Source: Varroa destructor
Taxonomy: Eukaryota > Arthropoda > Arachnida > Mesostigmata > Varroidae
Assembly: GCF_002443255.2 (NCBI RefSeq)
Contig: NW_019211454.1
Span: 9,508,248 to 9,572,247, forward strand
Reading direction: 5' to 3'
Length of the DNA: 64,000 nucleotides
Shown here: positions 51,682 to 63,556 of the stretch, piece by piece
How positions within the stretch are numbered: the stretch's first letter is position 1
How the letters are laid out: every line of letters starts with the position of its first letter
Position numbers and translations under genes: made by a program
Notes under the pieces: model-generated
What the model saw: only the letters and a program-made list of their open reading frames with translations
Told to the model about the DNA's origin: nothing
The model's database searches: none

Positions 51682-52190
51682 GTGAAAAGTTAACACCACC
51701 CATTAGACGCCCTGTATCCATATACATTGTTTATAATGGGGAATCGTTTAAACAACGTGATATAGAAGTAAGCCTATATCTATTCAACACGCGCACATAC
51801 TTCGTTAAATATTCTATAACCTATTTCAAATTTTTCACCATTACAACTACTCCCTTCACAGGAAACACTATATAAACACAGACGCTATTATGAAAAGGTC
51901 TAGCGAAACAATAGAAATCAACGGACAAAAGCAACGATTGAATTAACATGTTAAATACCCGCAGATCACAGTCAATACTGCTTAAGTTTCTATTGACATC
52001 TGAATTTTTTTAATAGTTCTAAAGAATAGTTTAATAATTAATAATCGAAGGAAAATCAGCGTCCTGCGTTTATTTCTTTTTTTTTTTTCATTTCAGCATT
52101 TATTCATTTTAGCGATTTGCTGTAAAACAAGTACAGAAGCACAAAACAATTATCTATAAGTGATAAGCGATAGAGAATTATAACTAGCAG

Positions 52191-52363
52191 GCGACATTGC
52201 CACATCGCAGGACCTCTACAGTCGTCAGAGGCAGCAACGCCTTTGCCCTTATCAATCGTCGCAATTTGGAGCAAATGCCAACGGAGACAGCAGCTGTCTG
52301 AACTTCCGAAGAACGACAACGTGCAGCAATCATACTAAGACGCGGGTCAGCGGCTCCCTATAA
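52191..52363 (+). CDS. Candidate exon, Gln/Ser/Asn-rich peptide
   Basis: After an acceptor-like ATAACTAGCAG at 52190, 56 codons are open to TAA 52361-52363. They include DIATSQDLYSRQRQQRLCPY and FGANANGDSSCLNFRRTTT. The stretch is GC-richer than its flanks. Two other plus frames are partly open, and a TATAAAT motif overlaps the end, so a regulatory explanation is also possible. No family is recognised. Confidence 0.22.
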
Positions 52364-55300
52364 ATGCCGCTTGTCACTCGCTTGTGCCGTCCCAGTTAAC
52401 GAAACCTCCGTTGATAAGCGGAGGTTCTTCAAGAAGCAGGCGGATAAGAGAGCCGTTTTCCGGGCCAGGCCACTACGGCCTAGTTCCATAAGAGGAAAGT
52501 AGGAAAAACTCAGTCTCAGCTATAAAACAAAGCAGATGATTGCTTGCTTCCCTAATTTTGCTATAGCTTTTCGTTGTTCTGTTCCTGGTCTTTTTTCTTC
52601 ATTGGCATCTGCATGGTAGCTGGTGCGGTTGCTCTCTTCGGCTAGAGGCCTCGCTGCTGCTCTGATTGTTGCCGAAAACAAGTTTAGTTGTTCAAAAGAC
52701 GTTTTTTTTTACGACCGGGAGAAAAATGTACATGTTCTTCTTTCTTCCACCAAATATGCATTGGAGACTGAGGGGCGGCGTGGGAGACCGACATCGCCTA
52801 AAACTGTTGCAGACCCAAACCTGGTTGGCTTGTTTCGATTGCCAGACGAAGCTTCACATTAACTGAAAATATCTATGGTTACTTTAGAGACATTGCCTGT
52901 ACTTCGTACATATGGAAAGGACTTTCGAGCGTTGTTGCAAAGCTCACAAGATAGCGCAAAGCGCTGAACGCTAGGACTTTGTTCCATGCGCTATCGGTGT
53001 CAGACCGTAAGATTAGAATTAGTAGACGAAACGAAAAACAACAGTTATTATAAAGACTAAACGCAGAAGTGAGACAGACGGAATATTAGGAATAACTATA
53101 CATTTTTCAATGGCTACTGTTCAGTTGAGAACGAAAATGGAATAACATAATTATAACATTGTCTTGGGTTATGGGTCCGTCGTCGGACAAGTGTCAGACG
53201 ATAATTTTATACAGGGTTTTATCAACAAACCATCCATTTCATCAAGAGGCAGCTTCCCCATAATACGATTGCAAATTTAAATAACCTTTGATTTATTCTG
53301 CTAACATCCACAAGGAACCCTTTGTGATGATCTTATTTTCTGCAATACGCGCTCTTGTACTCGAAACGTGCTCACTATACGCGTAGTGGCCCACGTAAAT
53401 TTGTCCCTAGTTCAGTCAGATTTATGTATAACCAATATTTACATTGTCATTTATTAATTTATTGATTCACATTTGCTTGAAATAACAAAATACTTTATAT
53501 ATACAGATCAACAATACAATATTGAATGAGTATATAAAACCATCAGAACAATTTGCGTTGGGTCTTGTTGAGCTTATAAAACTAATTTAAGAGACTTGCT
53601 GAGTATCCTAAAGATGAAACCAGAGGTCAACGAGCAGACTAGTATCTGTGTTTCCCTCGCATCTGGAGCACCTATGCGTACTACCAAGTTCGTGAAAATC
53701 CGGTTTCCTGCAAAGTCTATCACGAAGCCCATGTACGACAAGTCGAGTGAAGACATACCTATCTAGCTAATTTCTTCCTTTTCATCGCACCCGAAGCAAA
53801 GAGATCCGCGATCTCCGCGAATTTTTGGTCCCGGTTCGTATAGCTGATTTCAGAAACTTTCATTGCTGGAACTTTACAACGACAAAGGAAGTTATCAAAC
53901 CGCAGTAACAAGTTGGCCAATAGATGCACTAGGCGACTGCCGGCGTTGTCCCAGTGAGAAAGAAGGTTTTGGCATCATTTAATTGTTCGACGCTTTTCGC
54001 TATAAGATCTTTCCAAATGAAGAATATCTCGTATATTGCTGTCAGAACAACCTTCAGTTAGGTTAAATAACCTAATAATAAAGGTTGCGAGAAATAAGCG
54101 GTGAGACGATTCGACCGCCGTTCTTCATCTTTTGATGCGCGCGGTGTACGGCGCGGACTTCTGCTTTTTCGCAGAAAAAGGCATCTCAAGTACGGAAACA
54201 ATGCGTTACTGGCAATATTTGGGTACAAAAACCGTATCGAGCATCCAAATACTGCATGTATCTGTACGCTAGCCAGTGGGCTGAGGTAAACCTATTTGCG
54301 ATGTAATATATTGCTTGGCGACAGTAGCCGATCAATAGGGAACAAAATGATGATAAAAGGAAAATGAAACTTTGCTGATGCCCCCACTGAAGTTGAGGGC
54401 TTGTTTTTTCGAAAGCTTCAGCCAGACCTTCAACCGCTGCCGCAATATACGTTGCTTCGTCTTATTTACATATTTTCGTCTTTGAATTTTATTTTAGCTG
54501 TACCGAAACGTGGCCTAACGAGTTTAGCACATTTTCATCCTACACTACAGACCTTACGTATACCCAACAGGCCGCAAAAATTTTTCGGCATACTTAACTT
54601 TAAGAAGTTCAATAGACTGACTTCAAGATGAATATCGTCTTTTTCTGCTAGTTTTTTTTCAGTCCTTCCCTGAATCGTTGAAGCAATAGAGCCCAGAACA
54701 GCCGTGCAAGGAACACGTAACGTCTGTTGTCGTATTACCTATTGTAGACGATAGCAGTTTTGAGAATCATGCGTTTAGCGTTCCTACTCATTAGAAAAGA
54801 ATACTCGTTAGTCATAATTAGTTTCTAGAAACGTAATAGACGTTTGCACAGCCGCTTACGGGATCTGGCAATAGGGTGCTCATTTTTATAGCAGATTATT
54901 TTGAATAGCTACCTGTAGAAATGCTACGATGTTAAGAAATCGTGTGAAAAATCATCAAATATCTTTCGGTGACGAGAGCTTAACGTGTTTAATTCTTGCC
55001 ATATTACGTAAGAGGGTTCGTTTATATATGGAACAACAGGCAACTTAGTTCATCGTTATACATTTGCTCACTTCAATATAGAGAACAGCCAAACCGGCCG
55101 CAGATACTTTGGACAATTCAAATCTTCCTTTTTGCTATTGAAAGCAAAACAGATAGCACAAATTTTATTATCTCTTATATGGCTCGTAGGCTTACCGCTA
55201 CCGATTCATAATACACTTCTCGTCAGCATATATATATATATATATATAAGGTAATTATCTTGCTAACACGTTAGTTGTTTTCTATAATCATGTATTTTGC

Positions 55301-57578
55301 TTTGTTGTTAAGCGTAAGTGGTTCATCTGTTCAATCGAAGAGCGAGCCATAATTTATCTCGCACATGGCGTTACAAGCTACAACCGATCACATCTGTCTC
55401 TGCTTTTCGAATTAGGTAAGTCCATTTTCTGGTTGCGAAGAAAAGGGCCACGATGGCTTTTCATCTAATCTTATGTATAGCATATGGGATACACGTGTCG
55501 ACACGCGGTATAATTCGGCCCTATGATCATAGAGCTGCAAACGTCCCTCTTCTAAAATCTGCGGTAACTTTTATCAACATTTGATATTTGCTGTTTAGCG
55601 GAACATTTTATCTACAAGATGTCGTATAGCGTGGCTTAAAGGGCAGCGATAACTGCATCAGTCTGAATTCCGAACACGATTCCATCCGGTGGCGTACGGC
55701 CTTTTCTGGGACGCGAGAGAGAGAACATAATCGTCCTTCTGCAGAAAGGCCACCGTTTTAGGAAGAAAGTACCTGGCAAAAGATTATCTTGATCTGAATT
55801 TTGAATAGTATCGTCAACTGTACTAATGAATGGTGTAGTCTTAGTAAACGGGCTCTCCAGAGCGTTCGCCTGTACCTCAGATCGGACCAGTGTTCACTTT
55901 CTCGTTTGAAGGCAACCTGTCGTAGGTTTTCCGATGCGAGCTTGGTTCCCGGTCACGGCAGTTATGTTAGGTTCCATTTTAGGAGCATATCTGTATCATA
56001 ATCATCGTAAAACAATGTCTTTTGTTAGCGCCGGTATGATAATTCTATTCGACTGGTAGCCGTGTCAACTAATCAAACCGATGTGTACAATGTAGTCCAA
56101 GCAGCTTTTTTTTTTAATACAGTGTGATGTAAGTTTCTTTTATAAGAGCAGCATATCGACTTCTTAAGCTTACCTATTTGGGTTTGTTCGACGTCTGATG
56201 TCAAACAGAAAAGAAGCATGTACACGCAATGTTGTGAGGTCTAACGTAGCTGTTTTTGTGGGTCAGCGAGTTAGGATTAGTTAAGTTAGCCCATTTAATA
56301 TTTGCCTGCTATTCTTAGGGACACGTTGTAGTTTAGGTTCGAACCCAGACATAGACAGGCTTCGTTTCGTGCTAAGAGGCAGCCAGCTGTCTGATGGAAT
56401 CCGTAGAGAGAGATTACCGTGAAGTAGCGGATGCTCGAGAACGAAAATTACTTTGAATAACATTTGAATCGTTTTCAAAGGGCGCCAACTGCGATAGCTG
56501 TATTCTGGGAGATCTTATAAGAACGTATCACTCTACGTTGGCTTTCACAGGAACAGTAGGTTGGCACGTTTATGTAAGGGAGCTGTCGACTGTCGAGCGA
56601 AATTAAATTGAGATCGCCTATCAGCTGATACTTCGCTCGAACCTTACCAACCACTCCCTTTACAAGTGCTTCTCCAAACTTACACTTCGGTAACTTAATT
56701 CTCGAGTGATTTTAGACTAAATGATGTTGTGATGATTCTTTTTCCATATAGAACAAAATTTCCCGATATTTTTCGATGCATCTCAAGTTTCGATCGCTAT
56801 GCGACCCAGTTCATACGGCAGTTGATACTATTGCTACTCGTACTATTATTACAGTATCTAATATCATTGTTTCAGTATATTTCCAACCCATATGGATTAA
56901 GAATGTTTCTTTAATACCCCATACTTTAGAATAGCTTCAAATTTAACCTCTAGGTATTACGTTAAACAGTGGATCTTAGCGCGCTTTTTTCAGACACCTT
57001 TCTCTGCCCGGTCTTATATACGAAATGGAGAATACTATACTCGAAAGCGCTTTGCTTTCTTTATTTGTTTATTAATAGATATGCATTAAAAGGAAAACTC
57101 TGAATTTATTGGAAATAAGGCGGCAGAACTGGATGTTCCACACGTAAAAAATACATTTTCGGCGTTAGTTCATCCTGCCTTTCGCCGACATCAAACGCTG
57201 TCCGAAGCTGTTAGGTCAAACGGTAAATGTAGGTATGTTGTTTTGATTCAATGGAAAATTTACCGGAGCTTACTGCCCATCCCAGTATAGTGCCAGGGCC
57301 GAAACCTTAATATAAGAAAGAGAATAACGTCAATACAGATAGGTAACGTAATGGTAAAATCCCTACAATTTTAGCTACCCCAAATGAAACCTATCGTTAT
57401 TATACGAACGTATGTAATGTTCCCTTTTATCCAGCATCGTCAAAATGTGAGAACGTACGTTTGACCTACCTTGCAGTTGTAAAACATTGTTGCGCTTCCT
57501 ATACGCGCCTATGCAAGGCTGGTGTTTCTATCAGAAGGCTTTAAAAAAATGAAGTTTTTTTTGTACCTTGAAAAGTAC
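52364..57578. other. Gene-poor stretch; may include introns or the 3' part of the LPMO gene
   Basis: If the LPMO exon at 57.6-57.8 kb has downstream exons, they should lie here on the minus strand, but none could be recognised. A small perfect hairpin (AACCTCCG/CGGAGGTT) is at 52403-52426 and (AT)n at 55228-55248. A plus frame at 52.62-52.86 kb and a minus frame at 53.57-53.76 kb look weakly coding-like without good splice support. Confidence 0.35.
55228..55248. repeat. (AT)n microsatellite
   Basis: A 21-bp AT run in non-coding DNA. Confidence 0.85.
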
Positions 57579-57800
57579 CTGCTTTTGGAGCTGGCGTGGT
57601 ATTGATTGGCTCGTTTCTGTTCGAACTCCCTTGAAGGCGGGGTTTGCTGTGGAGGCGGACGGACATTAGCTCCTTGGCCGCCCCGAATCCCCATCAGTAC
57701 CGGACCAATCGAAACGTCAGCGCAATTCCTGTACGTCTCCTGTGGGCCACAGCCCGTAGCTTGAGTGCCGTTGTCACAAGTGCCCCAATTGTTAGCGGAT
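57579..57800 (-). CDS. C-terminal exon of an AA15-family lytic polysaccharide monooxygenase
   Basis: AA15 enzymes are secreted copper proteins that cleave chitin or cellulose oxidatively and are common in arthropods. This exon encodes the conserved end of the catalytic domain: SANNWGTCDNGTQATGCGPQ, then ETYRNCADVSI. The WG-x-C, GCGPQE and CAD(V/I) motifs, with three cysteines placed as in the family, are diagnostic. A Gly/Pro/Gln-rich tail follows (VRPPPQQTPPSREFEQKRAN), probably a linker. Splice sites are good: acceptor GATGGTTTTCAG just above 57800 and donor AGCAG then GTACTT below 57579. The exon is symmetric, phase 2 to phase 2. Upstream exons with the signal peptide, the N-terminal copper-binding His and the second His were not found at 57.8-64 kb; they may lie outside the window. 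The family assignment is firm; completeness and activity are not shown. Confidence 0.85.
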
Positions 57801-58873
57801 CTGAAAACCATCACATGCTATTTGGTCTATAGTGGTATTAGCAGCAAATCGCAAACCTTGCCGGTTTATGCCGCATTGAATTTGTTGAATAATAAATCAG
57901 TTATTGCCAGATATTATATAGCTCTTATTACGTTACCAACATATATGCAGGGAGGCGCAAACGTAACTTTGCAATTTAGGCGTTTTCATTGTTAGAACGC
58001 AAGGAGACCAAAGTGTGGTAAAAATAGTAGTCTCTTGAATTCAATGCTCTTGCCTAATATGATTACGTAGAACTATCGCCGCTGAGCCTGCAACCGATTC
58101 CCTACGACCATGCCAAAGGTAGATAATTGGGTGTATGTATATTTTTAGAATAAATTTCCAATAATAGTCGAAACGATAAGAACATTCGACAGATAAAATG
58201 GCAGAAATTTTCATTGTTGCTGATAATAACTTTAACATACTATAGTACGATGCAGCGAGCGAACCTCATGTTAAAGAAACGCCGTTATAATACTAGCGAT
58301 CGAATTAATCAAATTGTACTGCATTTAGCAAAAAGGATGTATCTGAAAGTAAAAACCAAAAAAATTACCCTGATTTTTTAGTAATAAAAAGGATAACACC
58401 TTGTCCTAAGGGTACAGGTGAGTAAAATACTATTTATTGCCTTACATTTACCATTTAAAATCGTTACTTCGTACTAGAGAATAATAATGGTCCTACTATA
58501 CATTTGACCATATGTTGATTTAAACATACCGGGTACAATAAGTTGCTGTTAGATAACATTCGTAGGCTATTAGGATTGCGCCAATATGCCACTAATGGAG
58601 CTTATCTATATGGCTGTAGGAAAGTTTGTAGATCTTTTAGAGTTACCTCATTAGGCTCTACTCGCTCGTAAATTACTGGGATAAAATTATAATATTCTAT
58701 ATATTAAGTGAATTTTGAAACTGGATAACTTTTAAACTACTGGCAGTTAGCAGACGAAATTTGGCTAGTATATACCCCAATCGCCTAAAAAATTCAACAA
58801 CTGAAAGCCGGTTAAGTTTCGTTCAGAGCAAATGATTTCAAAAGCAAACACCTGCTTTGAAAATCGACATTCA
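57801..58873. other. Probable LPMO intron and mariner 5' flank
   Basis: AT-rich sequence with no exon recognised on the minus strand. The mariner relic that follows therefore probably sits within an intron of, or upstream of, the LPMO gene. Terminal inverted repeats of the transposon could not be located here with confidence. Confidence 0.3.
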
Positions 58874-59830
58874 ATGGTTAAGTTATTGTTCTTTGAAAGC
58901 CACAGAGCTACGGAAATTTATCAAAAAAGAATGAAAACATCAGGCGAGAAGACCTAAAGTTAAAGCATTGTACGCGAACGATGCAAACGCGTTAAGAACG
59001 GAGACCAGCCTGTGTCGAAAACCAGTGAGGAGATGGCCAGATGTCGAGACCCGAGAAAAACAACGCGTTGCCGCAATTGAGGAGACTTTTCACGACAAAA
59101 GGGCTTTGTCTGCTATCTCACATGTAACGTATTACGAAGTTATAATCCAAATACTGAAATGCGAAAGCTGAGTAAAAAATGGGGGGTCTCCCGTGAGTTG
59201 ATTCTAGGGCAATTAGAAAAACTTGTGGTTTGCTCCACGTGCAATTAGCAAAACTTCAATCCTGCCTAAGGCAAACGATCGTCATGGATAAGCTATGGTT
59301 CAATCTATATTGCCAGCCGTAAAGGGGCAAGCTGAAAGAACGGCATTGCCTTGGTTTAGCCGTAAGGTGAGAATACTATTTGTAGTAGAGCACCTGATGC
59401 TACCATATACTCAGCGAGAGTAACATTGAATGCAGCCCGCTATCTTCAACAGAGTTCTTCAAAGGACTTATGGACCGTTTGCGTAGCAGTCAAGAGCACG
59501 CAGTTTGGTTATTTGATAATAATACCAAACCTCGTCGCTATGCCTTAACCACTGCCTGCGGTGAGCAAATAAATACCCAATGTTGGCTTCAACCCACTTA
59601 TTCTCATGATCTAGATCTGTATAGTTACAAGGCTCTCCACGCCCAAAAAAGACAACTATGTTCAAAAAATGACAAGCATGTGTTACTATCAATTTATGCG
59701 AAACAATCGATCGAGAAATTACAAATGGGAACTCGAATGGTTGGTATATGGCTGTCTAGAAGCTGCCGGAGCGCTGGGACAAGTGTGAAAACAAATAAAA
59801 AAAACACGTATGAAAATTATTCTGCTGGTT
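58874..59830 (+). mobile_element. Degenerate mariner-family transposon (inactive transposase)
   Basis: Segments matching a mariner transposase occur in the right order in different plus frames, broken by stops and frameshifts. The N-terminal region begins at 58874 (LLFFESHRATEIYQKRM), then the RVKNGDQPV region, then a helix-turn-helix-like LSKKWGVSRELILGQLEK. The DD34D domain follows. The first Asp is kept at 59287-59289 (TIVMDKLW) and the second at 59515-59517 (LFDNNTKP). The third, expected in the PYSPDLAPSDYHLF-type motif, reads Ser at 59623-59625 (YSHDLDLYSYKAL). A C-terminal IEKLQ segment corresponds to the usual GIEKLPERW motif. The element cannot be active. Its length is near normal with a small internal loss, and its terminal repeats were not identified. 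Confidence 0.8.
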
Positions 59831-60390
59831 TTATTTGTTGTTAATGGTTGTTCAATTTCAAAGTACGCCGAATTCGCTTATGGGCCAATAGATCAGTGGC
59901 CTATTCCGGACCTGAGTTAGCCGGATATCCTTGCATGGCCTATGTGCCCATATCGAATGGACATGCACGTATTGAAAATGTACCCCAGTGTCTAACAGAC
60001 ATAATTACCGGCGATACATAGATTAGATAGATGCTGAGCATGTCAATTTACTCACTCAGGCGTACTTTACGGGATCAAACACTTGTTTCCAGTCTATATT
60101 TTCTTCATCCAATATACATTCTTGCCTAAAAGAAATCACTGGTCTACGAGCAGTTCCGTAGGTCACGTGTTATCCGCCAAATTGGCATTATGCAGATATT
60201 TTCTTATTTGTATAAAGGTTGCAGGGACTGAATAAGCCTCAATTCAGTTGCCCGCCTTTTGATCAATCCGCAATCCTGAACCCGCTCCGTACGCTCAATG
60301 TCGGTCGGCTAACATTGCTCGTGCGTATTCTTAAAGCGTTTTTGTCATGATACAGTGGTAACTTGTTTTCCTAATAAGAACGCAACACAC
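59831..60390. other. Short unannotated stretch after the mariner relic
   Basis: It should contain the 3' end of the transposon, but no terminal inverted repeat matching the other side was found by eye. Confidence 0.3.
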
Positions 60391-60789
60391 TGGAGAAGAC
60401 CATGGGGTAGGCACAAGATCCGTTTTGGGCTGAAAGGATCGTGGTTCGAAACGATGACAGGCGTAACTTTCGAAATATTTTTTGGCCACCATTAAGACAG
60501 CCAAGACAATGCTGTACTGTAAAAACGTTAGACGGAATTGCTGAGTTGTCAGAAGACGTGCAGTACTGGGAAAGGCGAGCAGAAATTTTGAAAAAACATA
60601 ATATCCGGCCAATGCCGGAACGTTACAGATTACGCAGCTGCTAAAAAGTGGGGCACTAACGACGCCTATGCGAAAACCCAATGTGCTTTCGGAGATGCTT
60701 TACAGATTGTTCTTAGCTCTGAAAACGAAAAACTCTTCAAGGGAATAGGTGTGGTTAATCTGTTCTTGACAGGTGCTTCACTATTTTGA
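60391..60789 (+). pseudogene. Coding-like cluster split over three plus frames, unknown
   Basis: Three adjoining plus-strand frames look coding one after another. The first (60391-60495) contains IRFGLKGSWFETMTGVTFEI. The second (about 60510-60644) contains GIAELSEDVQYWERRAEILK. The third (60592-60789, 65 codons without an ATG) contains VTDYAAAKKWGTNDAYAKTQ and then LQIVLSSENEKLFKGIGVV. The hand-over between frames without clear splice sites suggests a decayed gene or transposon broken by small indels. A set of small exons is the alternative. An antisense ORF of 116 codons over the same DNA looks less protein-like. No family is recognised. Confidence 0.3.
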
Positions 60790-61828
60790 CCGCAATTGAA
60801 AATTAGCAAGAAAAGGATTGCCAACAATTTATTATTTGTTTTATTCTTTTTTTTCCGTATTAGTTCACTTTGATACAACAATAAAATAATTCAAAAGTCA
60901 ACCACGTATTGCGCTCTATAGCAAGTGACGTCAATTTGGCGACATTGAAAAAATAGTCCAGGTTTTCTATTAGATTACAGAACGGGGAAAAAATTGCGCC
61001 CATCCACAACTTATTAAAAAACTTAGGGAACTTAGCGTAGTGTCAACACGTACGTAAAATAGCTGTTAGTAGCAAATTATCTCATGATAGTTGCGCGTAT
61101 AAAAACATTGACAAGGGAAGGGGGACACTCGCCTTTTCTGGCTAGCACTCGCCGATTTCTTTGTGATCAAAGTAGACGAACACGGGTTGTCAATGGCCGG
61201 CCCGAACTTGACGGAAGAACAATCTTGTGGTCGTTTGTAATTACAGCTTTTGTTGAGACAACTAAGAACAGTCATTCTATACATCATATTCTAGTATGAC
61301 AATGTATTCACACTTCATTTGTGTGCATATTTGGTAATGATGATTATCCAGATATTTCATTTTCGACGTACAAACGTCAGTCTTCGAGACAACAACTTGT
61401 CATTTCTTTGATACCCTAGTTGATTGGCTTCGTCCTTCACTAAGGCTCGCCTTTTACGCTTCGGCGATCGCTCGCCTACAATCGTTATTGGCATTGTGTT
61501 ATAACAACATACAGCACGTACATGTAGTCTACGGATGGGCACCGGTATGGGGAGCATACACTGAGATGCATTAATGAGGTGCGCCATACTTTTAGGATTA
61601 TGCATTTTACCGTATTTCGCAGGCCATTGCTCATCCAATGGCGAATCCGCTGAATGGCAACGATATATACAATGATCTTCTACACCCAATTCTCATCCTT
61701 CAGCGTCATCCTCAGTTGCAGTTGATTCATGATAGTTCCAAGCGACGAAAAACACATAGAGATTAAAGCAAGCGTTTTCGGTGTTCTGCCATGATATATC
61801 TGTGTGTATCTGAATATATTATACGTAG
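60790..61828. other. Gene-poor stretch
   Basis: A minus frame at 61.36-61.69 kb is open for 110 codons, but its composition and lack of good splice sites give little support. Nothing else was recognised. Confidence 0.3.
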
Positions 61829-62060
61829 ATGTCACCTTCGTGTTTACTCGTAGCTAAATCCAGTAAACGTGAGGTGTCCATGGATTTGACACAGCTGGTA
61901 GTAAACGGGTCTTTACACGGCGATATTCCATTGCAGAATCGCACAGTCCTTTTGCCCTGTTTCTGCAAGATGTCATTCTGTGCTGCTTTCGTGAAGACAA
62001 CAGAGGCGACGTCGTCAACTTCAGCTGGGAACGTCATCTATCCGCCTTCGTTGAAAGCAA
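61829..62060 (+). CDS. Candidate exon, strand ambiguous
   Basis: Both strands are open here. On the plus strand a TACGTAG acceptor precedes an ATG at 61829. The frame reads SSKREVSMDLTQLVVNGSLH and so on, up to a donor-like AAAGCAA then GTAATG. On the minus strand, 61836-62024 lies between a TTCCCAG acceptor and a GAAG-GTGACA donor and is symmetric in phase 1. It reads EVDDVASVVFTKAAQNDILQ and onward. Composition favours a real exon on one strand, but not which. No family is recognised. Confidence 0.27.
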
Positions 62061-63280
62061 GTAATGGTGGTTTTCGACGACAATCAGCCTCGTTCTCACT
62101 TCCACGACAATAAGTGGTGATCGTACCATACATGCTCCATTCATGGGATGATGTGACACCAGGGTCGAGTAGTTCGCATGTGGTTTAAAGAGTCATGTTG
62201 TCATGAAAGGAAGAGGACCGTTGGCGCTTTTGAATGGCTGTCTTAATATCAGCAGCCCCAGAAAATCAGTTGCGACCGCTAGAAGTAAGCGAGGGCGGAG
62301 GTTGGCTGGAGCAATATTCAAAGCTGTTCGACCTGTTAGAACTCATCTGCTTTCGTCAACGTCTGTCTGCACGAAATCAACGAAGCATATAATTGACTGT
62401 TCGTTGTCTACCCTTCCCCCAAATCAGCGCCCCAAAATCAGCAGTAAATGATGGTGTCAATATGTGTGGCACGAAACGTGACGAGTAGAATAACCAGTTG
62501 CTGTTTTCGAACCCCCCAGGGCAAACGATGCTCGCGTAGACTGATATTTGGCGTGCGCTTTTTTATTTGCAGCCACGGTAAATACTCGAAAAGACAACAT
62601 CGGAATTACTGATAATGCATTGACTGAAAAGAGAGAAAAGAGAAGATTTATGCGACTCCGCTATGAATACCGTGTAATTAACTATTTTGTAGATGGCCTT
62701 TAAGAGAAACTATAGCAACGACCAATCCCGTAGTCCGGTTCTTCATTGCTGTTCACATATATAAAGTTGTTGTTGTTGGCAATAATAATGTGACAGTCCC
62801 GATATGATTTCGCATGGGACTTTTGTAAATGACCCGGAAAACGACGGAACAAATTCTGGACAAACATTGTAGAAACCAGCACATATAAATGGGGTGGTTT
62901 AGAGTACATTCATAAACAGCTATCTCTTGGAAGATTGAATATATACGTTACAAAAATTGACTTCAATTCTGTCTCTGTCAAAACTTAGTTTATTTAAATG
63001 TGCCGCCTGTGTTATTCTACGCAAAAATACTTTAGGCGTTACAAACATGTAGGGAGCTGGCCTAACTCAATTAACTTGAACTAGCTATCCGTTTTAACAT
63101 AACGTAGATTACATAACATAGCTAGCTGGCTCTGGAACACTACGGGGCATTCAATCACTGCAGCTACTTTTGTCTTGTTACTTTAGGTTGATAACCTAAC
63201 TAACCAAACCTATAAAATTCTGTGTAGTGCTCTTTGCTTGTACAACCAATCATTGTTCCTACGAATGAACAGGCCGAAAA
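62061..63280. other. Unassigned stretch
   Basis: A plus frame at 62.20-62.45 kb is basic and Ser-rich without supporting splice sites. The rest is AT-rich with no recognisable feature. Confidence 0.3.
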
Positions 63281-63556
63281 ATGGAAAGCGCTACCGCTCA
63301 GCCAAATGTAACTACGGAATATCGTCCAGTATCGACCACAGCGTATCCGCCTATCATTGAAGACGTAATCGAAGAGATAAATATTGCTTCTCAGAAATTT
63401 GCTTTAATCCTCATTCGCCATATAACAGTTTTTTTCGTAATATTTATACAGAAACAAAGTATCGTCTTGTCAACGAAGCCGACGGTCATCTGCAAGAGTG
63501 AACTCCAGACATTGCCGAAAGATCAACACCATCAAAAAGCTGGTAGTCCCAGCTAG
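63281..63556 (+). CDS. Candidate first coding exon of a small membrane protein
   Basis: The ATG at 63281 has a good context (AAAATGG). It opens a frame whose first 35 residues, MESATAQPNVTTEYRPVSTT then AYPPIIEDVIEEINIASQ, look like real protein. These are followed by a hydrophobic segment (FALILIRHITVFFVIFI) that could span a membrane. An acceptor (TGAACAG) lies just before it at about 63271. The later part is less convincing and a donor may cut the frame earlier. No family is recognised. Confidence 0.27.
   Translation: MESATAQPNVTTEYRPVSTTAYPPIIEDVIEEINIASQKFALILIRHITVFFVIFIQKQSIVLSTKPTVICKSELQTLPKDQHHQKAGSPS

Noticed and set aside
53574..53756. Minus ORF considered as a downstream LPMO exon
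   Set aside because: No similarity to LPMO linkers or carbohydrate-binding modules, and the reading frame does not join the phase-2 donor convincingly.
56331..56350. GGTTCGAACCC, resembling a tRNA B box
   Set aside because: The sequence is palindromic and no A box or cloverleaf could be built on either strand at the right distance.
60430..60450. GTGGTTCGAAA, another B-box-like match
   Set aside because: No A box, no acceptor stem, and it lies inside coding-like sequence.
60331..60681. 116-codon minus ORF
   Set aside because: Antisense to a more protein-like plus-strand series and without splice support or a recognisable motif.
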